In this document: positions 55,121 to 64,000 of the stretch, piece after piece | How the letters are laid out: each line of letters begins with the position of its first letter | Numbering within the stretch: the stretch's first letter is position 1 | NCBI RefSeq assembly: GCF_036884655.1 | Contig: NC_088330.1 | Span: 31,656,001 to 31,720,000, forward strand | DNA from: Musa acuminata AAA Group | Taxonomy: Eukaryota; Streptophyta; Magnoliopsida; Zingiberales; Musaceae | Direction: 5' to 3' | DNA length: 64,000 nucleotides | Position numbers and translations under genes: made by a program | The notes under the pieces: generated by a model | What the model saw: only the letters and a program-made list of their open reading frames with translations | What the model was told of the DNA's origin: nothing | Database searches by the model: none

Positions 55121-56620
55121 AGATTAAATCCACCATAGTCTATCCCCCCTCACTCTTCCCCAACAAAATGTGGGTGTTCTCATTGTGGTTGTCATCTGAC
55201 ATTGCTACTGAAATATTCCTCTGATGGTCTATAATGCATCTGCATCCTAATTCTTATCCAAGTATGTATGCAACATGAGAACTGAGAAGAAAGTAGGATG
55301 CCCTTGCTTGGTCTGCAAACATGCCTGGTTTAACAAAATGGATGTCATCATTAGTCCACAGGTGATAGAAGCAGCCTTTTTGTTCTCTTTGGGACTGTCG
55401 GTGGAGGAGTGTGGTTAGAATAATGATACATAGAGTTCTCATGTCTGCCCTTTAATCTGCTTCTTTACTGCTCCAACAAGGCTTCTGCCTCTCCACACTA
55501 CTTGTAATGTGGTAAATGGGGCACACAAGCTCTTCCCTCCAAATACATTGTCATGATGCTCTCTTCACTAGTGGATACTTGCTCTCATTTCTTTTTTGAG
55601 TTTCTTCCATAGCCTCATAATGAAGGGAACAACAAAATTTCATATGATGGCTCAATCAAATGATTGCTCTTGCTGTACTTCTAAAGCTTTTTTCTGCAGA
55701 TAAAAAAGAACACAAGAACTGAGTGAGGAAGCATGCTCTGCCTGGAAAAAGAAGATAACTATTCTTTTTTTCCTACTGGAATGGTTGGCTCAAATTTCAA
55801 CCCATGAGATTGTCTCAAGCTGGTTCTGAGGCCAGTGTTATTGCAGAATATTGAACAATGAGTGGCTTCAACATTTGATTCAGTTGTTGAGATAACAACA
55901 GTGCTGTTGCCCATCTTGGTGTAATGCTGTTGACTCTGGCCATAAAAATAGTGATGATTAAACATTCTGACTCCATGATTAGCATCTCAAGGCTCTTGTT
56001 TGGTGCCAAAATATTCCATGGCCACTGACATCATTCCAATTCCCACCCCATACTTAAGAAGCAATTCATTCTGATCTATACAAAACTTTGACCAAAGTTG
56101 GTGCTGTGGATTGTCCCCTGCACACCTAAACTCTTTTGGACTAGATTGAAACGGGCACAAAGTTCTGCCACTAGCACTAAATGTAGACTTCTAACCAAAA
56201 AACAATTGCAGGAACTATAAGAGTAAAGCATATCAAGGAAATATCTGGGGTGAATGAGGAACAAAATAACCTCATAACTCGTAGTTGATGAACATTTATT
56301 ATTATTTCCTTTTCATAATTTACTTCACTGATATTGTCTCTCAAACTTAAATTTATTTGTTCAAATGCAGCACATGAGGCATGAACTGAAGTTTGCTGGT
56401 GATGCTGGAAACCTCTTTTTGTTTCTTGGATTCTTCTAGGTACCACCCAGTTAGGATAATGGATACAGGTAATGTTGTGGTCCAAGACATACAATTAGCA
56501 GGATGTCAAATTGATAGCCAAAATGTATGATAGCTTTTAAACAAAATTCCTCAGTAACTAATATCATTGGAAACTTGAAGCTGTTCAAAAAAGGATATCA
56601 TCAAGTTAACAACTGGACTT
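55121..56620. other. Gene-poor stretch, no supported gene
   Basis: Several ORFs of 60-105 codons occur on the minus strand but none has a recognisable domain. The stretch may include flanking DNA of the ALG8 pseudogene duplication. Nothing else can be supported. Confidence 0.4.
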
Positions 56621-56629
56621 GAATATTTA

Positions 56630-58860
56630 TATGTCTGCCTGAGCTGCCATGCCCAGGACTACATCATCCCAACAGCACAATATATGGAAATCAACATGAA
56701 ACTCAGGAACCAGAGCCTGTAGAATATATGGGTGCAGTAGCTGACCGCGAAACTTCACCAACAATCCCAGAGGGTAAAGTGTTCCAAATTGTCTGATAAA
56801 TCATTGTTTTACATCTGAAGCACTTGAAGCATTCTGTTTGGTTTCCTTGAGGAGCAGACCATATCTTGAAATATCCGGAAAAGCCTATTCACATGAGAAT
56901 GGAGTGTATGACCCATCAGCAGTACTTTAATTAGTAATACCTGGGGCTCAAATAGCAGAGAAAACATGGAGTAACAGGATACTGCAGCAAGAGGAAATAG
57001 TAACCACATATTACTCGTATGCCAAGAATTGAACACTCATTGTAAGATCCTAGATGAACCAGCAGAACGTTCTTCACAGCTCAGAAAAATTTATAAATGT
57101 TATAAAGACATCTCAAAAGCATCTATTGCAGAGAAGGCTGAGAAGCACTAGCAAATCAATGAAAATAAGCTTCCAATAATGGTGTGATTTGAGTTACTAC
57201 ACGCACATCAATAATACAGAGTTTTGTAATCTGAATTGAAGAGGCCACAAATCCAAGGACCATATAAGTGGCAGTTTGCTGTCTGCACAAAAATAAATAA
57301 AGATATCAACCTCCAAGAGTAAGCAAATGGAAGATATCTAAGCATGTTTTGTAGCATACCTATTAACAGCACGAGACAATGTCTCGCATCATTCAAGCTA
57401 TTTATTTAAATTATAGGAAGTGGGGTTTTAAAATGAAGTGATGTGTGGGTAAAGGCATATGTCACCCATCTAATTATGTGCTTTGGCTGGGGCTTCTGGA
57501 AGAAGGTTATCAACAGGGTGACACATCAATTCAGAAGCTTGAAGATGACAGATCCTAGCTGAATAATCACTTTTGGAAGCAACAACATATAGTAGTCCTG
57601 GTAGAAGCAGAGCAAACCGGGAGCAATTGCCAACCAGCCCAACAGGAAGACGCTTTAGGAGCAGGAACATCTAGTTCCAGCTTTGCAAGCACAAAAGCAA
57701 GGGCTTTGTCAAGAACTATGCAAGGTACCCAAAATGTGAAGCCCAGTCGGCATGCATAACCCCTGCCAAATGGAAATAAACAACTATGTACCTGTTGCAT
57801 CTGTGGGAACATCAGCGTCAACAAAGAAATGAGAAGTCAAATTACAAGAAGCAAATCTATCTTATAAGGAATAATAGTATCAGCAATATTTAGTAAAGGA
57901 GTAAGTGTTAATGATGTATGAGTACAAGCCATCACCAGCAGGCTACCAGTTAATACACCAAAAGGAATTACAAGTTCAATATGTATTTGGTGTCCAACAA
58001 GTAACTCTGCTTAAATCAATTCCCATATTCCCTGGAAATATGAATATGATACCACCCACCATCATATCCCACTTTAGTGTATGAAATTCATTTTACTTAC
58101 ATTACCTTGAAAAACTTCATTATAAAATAAAGAAAAAAAAAACTTCGTTACAATGAGATGTGATATATGTCAAGGGCATCAAAATAAAAGGAGATCTAGA
58201 AAAAATGCTTTCAACAAGCAGGCTCCTAAAAAAGATTGAATGGGATTATTACTTCAAGATTGGCAGAGTTTGCATCAAAAGAGAAGTGATCTCTTTATTT
58301 GCGAACCCAAGATAATACTCGTAGATGATGGAAATATCACTTTGTTTATATCTTGTTTATAACGCATCAGTGTCACTTTATCCAATCTAAGTAGTGAAAA
58401 ATTGTTGTGCATGTATAACTTTGTCCATTACTTGGTGATCATGTGCAACAAATTGGACAATAAGCACAAATCTACTAGTAAAAGCAATCAAATCTTGTAA
58501 TGAAAAGCAGATCAATTCGATTAAGATATTTAGTTTTTTTACATGTCCCAACTGAAATAGGATATAATTAACTCGATAGAAGAATCAATCTCACCTGCTC
58601 ATAGAACAAGAATGGACCGAACGCCGCGGCGATACGGTACTCACTGCGATGCCCATGGTCAGAAATCTCCTTGACGCCTCCCACGGCCCGCGTCTGCAGT
58701 GATGCCTGAGAAGGTGCACAAAGAAGTGGTGAAAGAAGCAGATAGGGACGGGCAAGATGATCCCCCAGGCCAGATCCTTTCCTTCCTCCAGCAGAGAGAG
58801 AGGCAGTGGATGTAGTCGACGATGAGGCCCCCGTGGGACCAGAGGGAGGGGACTAGGAAA
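56630..58860 (-). pseudogene. ALG8: ALG8-like glucosyltransferase pseudogene fragment
   Basis: Minus-strand pieces match, in order, the ER enzyme that adds the second glucose to the dolichol-linked oligosaccharide. Piece A (about 58860-58595) gives IVDYIHC, then, after a frame change, LLRHHCRRGPWEASRRFLTMGIAVSTV and, in another frame, AAAFGPFLFYEQ, ending at a normal donor. Piece B (from 57800, after an acceptor) gives MQQVHSCLFPFGRG, LDKALAFVLAKLELDVPAPKAS and, frame-shifted, VGLVGNCSRFALL. Piece C (about 57010-56630) gives VSCYSMFSLLFEPQVLLIKVLL, QLLHPYIF, LISIYCAVGMM, a stop and SWAWQLR. Frameshifts and stops show it is dead. Retained introns mean it arose by DNA duplication, not retroposition. 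The 5' third is missing and an internal deletion follows IVDYIHC. Confidence 0.8.
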
Positions 58861-58926
58861 AGGGGCCCGTCGCCACCGCCCATAACCACGCCGCCTTTGC
58901 TCATCTCTGTAACGGTAAGTTCCGCA

Positions 58927-59073
58927 GGCCCAATTGCCAACAAGTTCTTATTTGGGCCAAAAGGTCGAATTCTATTGGACCCAAAATGACATTGAGACGA
59001 AATTGCCAGTCCGGCCTTTCCATTGGCCTCCATTGTGGACCCGGCAATAGGTGCCGATGATGAAAGTGGGCCC
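58927..59073 (+). promoter_or_regulatory. Cluster of site II elements in the ATP synthase delta promoter
   Basis: GGCCCA (58927-58932), TGGGCC (58953-58958) and TGGGCCC (59067-59073) lie 190-335 bases before the ATG. Site II elements (TGGGCY) are established in plant promoters of nuclear genes for mitochondrial respiratory proteins and are bound by TCP factors. Their use here is inferred. Confidence 0.6.
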
Positions 59074-59261
59074 TTGCGGATGCGGACCAACTGGAACGCG
59101 CTCCTCCCTGTTTGGTGGTTTTGCTCGATACAATTGATCCGGACCCAAGAACACCCAAAGCAGTGAAACCCTTCCTGTGTCTTCCCTTCTCCTCCGCCCC
59201 CATTCATTCGTCCCATTCCAACTCGAGAGCCAGAGAGATCGAGTGGCCGCTGCAGCCAACC

Positions 59262-62031
59262 ATGTATCGTCACGCCCCGCGCCTCCTGACTCGTGTCATC
59301 GGTGGAGGCGTCCGCCGCAGCGCCACTGCCCGCGCCTTCTCCACTGATCTCCCGGCTGCGCCGTCGGAGGATGCCGCGTTCGTGGAGGCGTGGCGGAAGG
59401 TGGCCCCCAATATCGACCCGCCCAAAACCCCGCTCGCCTTCATGAAGCCCCGCCCACCCACCCCCTCCTCCATCCCCTCCAAGCTCACCATCAACTTCGT
59501 CCTCCCCTACCAATCCGAGATCTCCAACAAGGAGGTTTGCGCGCTCCGTCCCTCTCCGGCAGATCTATCTAAATCTTGTCTAGAGTTTTGTTCTGAATGT
59601 TGCGATGACGTTGCATCTCTTGTTGGTTCATTTGATTTGCATGTTTTAGGATCTGAACTCGAATCGGATGCCTTTTAATTGCTAGATTGTGGGTATTCTA
59701 CATCTTCTAGCAGATGAGGGCTTAATAAGTCTTCACATAAGTTGTGCCTTTGAAATACTTAAAGATAAAGACAATCCAAGGAAGCCTTAGGATTTCTTGT
59801 CTGACGAATATTAGTAATTGTAGATCAGGGGAAGGTAGACTGCAGTGTATAAATGTGTATGAATTTATCTGACTTAAAAAAAAACATTCATATATCTGAA
59901 GTATGAGGTCATGATTATGTATTTCTGATACTTAGAGAAGAGACTATTTTTGAAACTGCATAATGATGTTTTAATTTTGTACCGTCTTGTTCATCACTAT
60001 TTGGTTAAGAATTTTTTTATTCTCATTTTGAGAATTTGCTGGAACTGAAATGGATGTGCTTGTCCAGCTTTCGGATGTTCTCAGACCGTTCTAGTTCGAG
60101 CTTGATTACAGCAGTGATACTTGCTCAATATGTGTATTAATCCTTTTCTGAAACATTTGGATACAACTTGGACACTGGTTTAAAAATAACAATGTATTAT
60201 TGGTTTTTCTGAAGTTTGAATGTGGTGACACCATTTTGACTCGTTCTCTTCAACTTGGGTGTTGATTTTTTTTATTTGGGGCAATGTTAAGAACCATGCA
60301 TTTGGAACAAGAGAGTTACTGTTTGGAAGTTATAAAAATGTTCTTCGTATGGGGGAAACCAAAGGTGTTACTTGCTGAACATTTTTTGGTGTTTTGTTAT
60401 AAACAATGCTTTTCAATGGAAATAAGCTTATGACACTGAAAAATAACCTTTTTTTGCTCTAGGCTGTTCTGAACTTAAACTCTGCAATAACATCTATAGA
60501 ATTCCATTTATGGAGGCATTGCTTCTTTCACAATGCAACATTTCTAACCTGATATATCGCTTGCAAATGGCATTAATTCATAACTTCTCAACAGTCACTA
60601 CAAATCTTTACTGAAGTTTTCCTTTGGTACACCATTCAAAAAATGTCAACAATTTTTTAAATGCTGTGTTGTTATTTTTATGGATTCTCTATGTTGTGAT
60701 GCATAAGAAGTCTACTTGAAACTCTCATAAATAGACTTGGAATGCTTTTTTGGGCTTTTGGATGAATTCAGGACATAGGGAGGTTCTACATGCAAGAACT
60801 TCTTTTTTGTTTTTTTTTTTCATGCAACAAATTCTTATCCTTAGCAGGGAAGCTTTGATGGAATGAGCAATATCGGTTTTTTTTTATCACATGCAAAAAT
60901 TAGGAAACAAGTGACAGAAGAAGTTGAAGATTAATGCTAGATCAAATGCTAGAATTATAAAATAAGTGACACAGAAAAAGTTGAAGATTGATGCGAGATC
61001 ATGTGAAAAAATTTGAAAATGTAACACAGAAGAAGTTGAAGATTGATGCTAGATCATATGCAAATATTAGAAAATAAGTGACACAGAAGAAGTTTAAGAT
61101 TGATGAGAGAGAGAGAGAGAGAGGTCTCATATAAGATTTAGAGCAGATCACTGAAATGAAGATGGCAACAAATGATGGATGCTACACTGGACTAATCTGT
61201 TTATGAGCATTATGATTTTTTTTCTTTTATAATGAAAGGCTGTGCCGTGAATCATTTGAGTACAGAAATTTTGTGATGGCTGTAATAATTTAATTCTCGA
61301 CTTGAGGAAGTTGGAACTGCTAGAGAAAGGGAGAAGGATGGCTGTAATAATTTACTGATAAACCTTTCATATGAACAATGCTATCAAACCTTCTTAAGTT
61401 GTTGTCTTTGTTTGCCGGAAGCAGCTACTAAATATAATCATTTAATTCTCGACTTGAGGAAGTTGGAACTGCTAGAGAAAGGGAGAAGGATGGCTGTAAT
61501 AATTTACTGATAAACCTTTCATATGAACAATGCTATCAAACCTTCTTAAGTTGTTGTCTTTGTTTGCCGGAAGCAGCTACTAAATATAGGCTGTTCATCC
61601 TATTGTATTATATTAAAATATTATGTACTGTTGATAATTTTGAAAATTTTATTTCTTCGTTCTTTTAACATCTTATCTACCTTCAGGTTGACATGGTCAT
61701 TGTACCAGCAACTACAGGACAAATGGGTGTTTTGCCTGGGCATGTTGCCACCATTGCTGAGCTCAAGCCAGGGCTTCTTTCTGTACATGAAGGGAGTGAA
61801 GTCACCAAGTACTTTGTTAGCAGTGGTTTTGCTTTCGTACATGCTAACTCAGTTACAGACATAGTTGCTGTTGAGGCTGTTCCTGTTGACCGCATTGATC
61901 TAAGCCTCGTCCAAAAGGGACTTGCTGACTTCACCCAGAAGCTAAACTCAGCTACAACGGACTTGGAAAAGGCTGAAGCACAAATTGGCGTTGATGTTCA
62001 TAGTGCACTGAATGCTGCACTCTCTGGTTGA
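59262..62031 (+). CDS. Mitochondrial F1F0-ATP synthase subunit delta (delta', bacterial epsilon-type)
   Basis: Two exons, 59262-59534 and 61687-62031, are joined by a phase-0 GT-AG intron of 2.15 kb; the product is 205 residues, the usual plant length. The N-terminus ([29 protein letters not shown]) is an Arg-rich mitochondrial presequence. The mature part begins a beta-sandwich ([54 protein letters not shown]) and ends in the helical hairpin ([41 protein letters not shown]). It sits in the F1 central stalk and couples rotation to ATP synthesis in the matrix. Site II elements upstream fit its role. The intron carries a minisatellite and a recent tandem duplication. A long antisense ORF across exon 1 is a shadow. 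Confidence 0.95.
60886..61108. repeat. Minisatellite of about 56 bp units in the ATP synthase delta intron
   Basis: Four imperfect tandem copies share AAGTGACACAGAAGAAGTT, GAAGATTGATGCTAGATCA and an A-rich joint. They begin near 60895, 60957, 61014 and 61069. The array ends in a (GA)n run (about 61105-61122). Confidence 0.85.
61288..61588. repeat. Apparently perfect 149 bp tandem duplication in the ATP synthase delta intron
   Basis: The block 61288-61436 (starting ATTTAATTCTCGACTTGAGG, ending GCAGCTACTAAATATA) recurs at 61440-61588 with no difference seen by eye. Three bases separate the copies. Identity suggests a recent event or an assembly artefact. It ends about 100 bp before exon 2. Confidence 0.93.
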
Positions 62032-64000
62032 GTGATAATGTTTATTCCTTAAGATGTGATCGTCTTGAACCCATGTTGAACACAGATAAAGGGCTAACTC
62101 TCAATGTGAGGAAAGAGGGGAAGCTACAATAAGTTTTTGTTTCAACTGAAAACACATTTTGGTATTTTGATAACTTAATTGTGATCCTGCTGTAAGACTG
62201 GATTGTTTGGTATTTTGCTTGTTTTGCATTTTAATCTTCTCTTTTTTGATATAATTCTGTCGAATTTTTCTAACAGAACATCCAAGCTACTTCTTCTTTC
62301 CCACCCTTGACAATGGCATGTTTGTTGCTGTTCTACTTATGTCTTACTTGACTTCCTAGTTTTTGATGGAATATGAAATGGGGTTACGAGGAACAGCTAT
62401 TTAGAGGGTGTGTCTACTGCCATGGCTCTATTTTGCTATGAAAAGCTGCTTTTGCAATATGTAAAAGATTCTACTGCCATGGCTCTGCCTTTACTACTAC
62501 GATCTGCTTTTGCAATATGCAATTTTTGTTCAGTCTAAGAACTTGGAACAGTATCATTGAATCTAATCTGGGTCATATCAGGTTCAGCTTGATTGATAGC
62601 TGTTAACCTTGCTAAATTGAAATAGGCATGTCTGCTCAAAAGTTTGACTTGATATCTTTTATTGCAAACCCATTATGCTAGTCTTCCTTTCATCTTGAGA
62701 TTTATCTCTAGTCAAGCCTCATTCCATTATGAGACAATGGACATCTTGAGTGTATAGTATTGCTTCCAACAGTCATGTGTTCATGTCATAATGGTGGTAA
62801 CTTCTGCACAGTTACTAAGCAGTCTGCAGAACTATTACATTGTAATATATAGGTCAAACAAATTAGGAATTCCAGTTACTTTATTGAATTTTGTTAAGAC
62901 AAATATGTAGCTGAAGTCTGTTTTATGATATGCAGGCACAAATTATGATGCACCTTCTTGTTTAATCTTGAATCGTGTTTTTCTGTTTCTAGATTGAATA
63001 GGCTGGATTCATGGTTTGAAATGAAAAGATAGTTTGTGTCCTTGACATGTTGATTTCAAGATCTTTCTTAATCATCCAAAAGGTTAAAATGCCAGATTAG
63101 CAAGAACATGGGAAATAAGGTTGCTATTGGGGATTGCCATGACTCTACTATGCACTTGCCCCTGCCCTCCAGTTTGAGTTAGTCATGAAGAAGCAACCTA
63201 AAGTATGGTTTTCAACTTTAAAATTCAGGAGGAGGCAACTCAAGGTAGTTTAAGAACCATTCCTATAAATTCATGGGAGATGAAATCCAGCACCTTCATG
63301 GAGTCTTTTTCTTGCAACATTTTGGTGTTTTTTCTATGAACCTGCAAAAATGTTCAGGCAATTGCCTTCCTTTCTCTTTTGATGTTCTACTATCTCTCTT
63401 CTCTGTTACATTTCTCTTGGTGGTTTGCACATCAAGTTTACCTTATAATGAAAGTTGTGTTAGCTCTTACCAGTTGCTGCTTCACTGGATCAGCCATATC
63501 TCAGGTAACAGAAGTAATTCTGATAATTTTTGCTAGTTTAATGTAATGAAGTACACAATTTTGCAGTTTGCAATGATGCACTAACTACCACACTTGTATC
63601 AAACAAACTTAAAAGAGTTTCTTACAAGCTGTCTTTTGTGAACCTGTGTATCTGCTCAACTTAGCACACTAAAACTGCAAGTTCTTTTTTCCTTCAAAAA
63701 TTTGTGTTGATGATTAAACTGTTTTATCTATGCTGAAGGAATTTTCATTGTTGAAGGCTTTGTTGGCACAATAAAATCCTGTGTAACCAAAGTTGGATCT
63801 TCAAGAATGCCAGGTATTGATTGGGACCTTCAGGTACTGTTACATAATTTTCTTTAACTTTGTTTGCATGGCCTGTCCAAGCCCCAGCCCACATGCCTTG
63901 TGGTTGATTGTCCTGCCACCACTAAAGTGTTGGATCTGCACCCAATGGTCAATAGTTTCTTATGCTTGCCATTTAGGCATACATTAATTATAGCTCACCA
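62032..64000. other. 3' region of ATP synthase delta and downstream intergenic DNA
   Basis: The first about 250 bp should be the 3' untranslated region. Beyond it there are only short ORFs (for example 63273-63536) without recognisable domains. A gene may continue past the right edge but nothing supports one here. Confidence 0.45.

Noticed and set aside
58659..59513. 284-codon minus-strand ORF
   Set aside because: It is antisense to ATP synthase delta exon 1 and its promoter; only its end overlaps the ALG8 pseudogene in one of several frames.

Overview
This window is plant nuclear DNA, most likely from a commelinid monocot. The genes have spliced GT-AG introns in AT-rich DNA, several exons are very GC-rich (kelch F-box, RING-H2, the 38.6 kb gene), and the intergenic DNA carries dead Ty1/copia elements and long microsatellites. 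A Zingiberales or banana-like genome would fit, but the sequence alone does not prove the species. All gene names come from recognising protein families by eye; no database search was run.

Layout. 1-1.5 kb: the 5' part of an unrecognised, probably organellar, membrane protein gene (minus) that runs off the left edge, with a leader intron. 1.5-14 kb: gene-poor DNA with a degenerate ORF, a purine- and G-rich tract, a decayed Ty1/copia element, an (AT)n block, a diverged duplication and a large inverted repeat. 15.3-16.4 kb: a single-exon F-box/kelch gene (plus). 17.9-22.3 kb: a six-exon Mth938/NDUFAF3-like gene (minus) whose second intron holds a 534 bp Mutator-like element with a perfect 9 bp target-site duplication. 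24.3-27.0 kb: a six-exon tetraspanin of the TOM2A type (minus). 28.6-30.3 kb: a plastid-type ribosomal L18p/L5e-family gene (plus). 31.9-37.8 kb: a five-exon Sgpp-like HAD phosphatase (plus), split by a 4.6 kb antisense Ty1/copia element in intron 3. 38.6-39.3 kb: a one-exon gene of an uncharacterised family starting MKC..HP, with a uORF that overlaps its start codon. 40.6-46.9 kb: a six-exon RABH1/Rab6-type GTPase (minus). 50.8-51.9 kb: an intronless ATL-type RING-H2 ubiquitin ligase (minus). 56.6-58.9 kb: an ALG8 glucosyltransferase pseudogene fragment (minus). 59.3-62.0 kb: the mitochondrial F1-ATP synthase delta subunit gene (plus). The remainder is gene-poor.

The genes are ordinary nuclear housekeeping or regulatory genes and form no operon or cluster. 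Two themes recur: organelle function (Mth938/NDUFAF3-like, L18p, ATP synthase delta, perhaps the first gene) and membrane traffic or ubiquitin turnover (RABH1, tetraspanin, ATL, F-box/kelch). For the six multi-exon genes with conserved families I derived splice sites by hand; in each case the reading frame is maintained across every junction and protein length matches the family. No wholly new biological system is evident. The most interesting items are the transposon insertions in host introns, the intron-bearing ALG8 pseudogene beside the ATP synthase promoter, the 13.9 kb inverted repeat, the start-overlapping uORF and a possible 34-residue membrane micropeptide.
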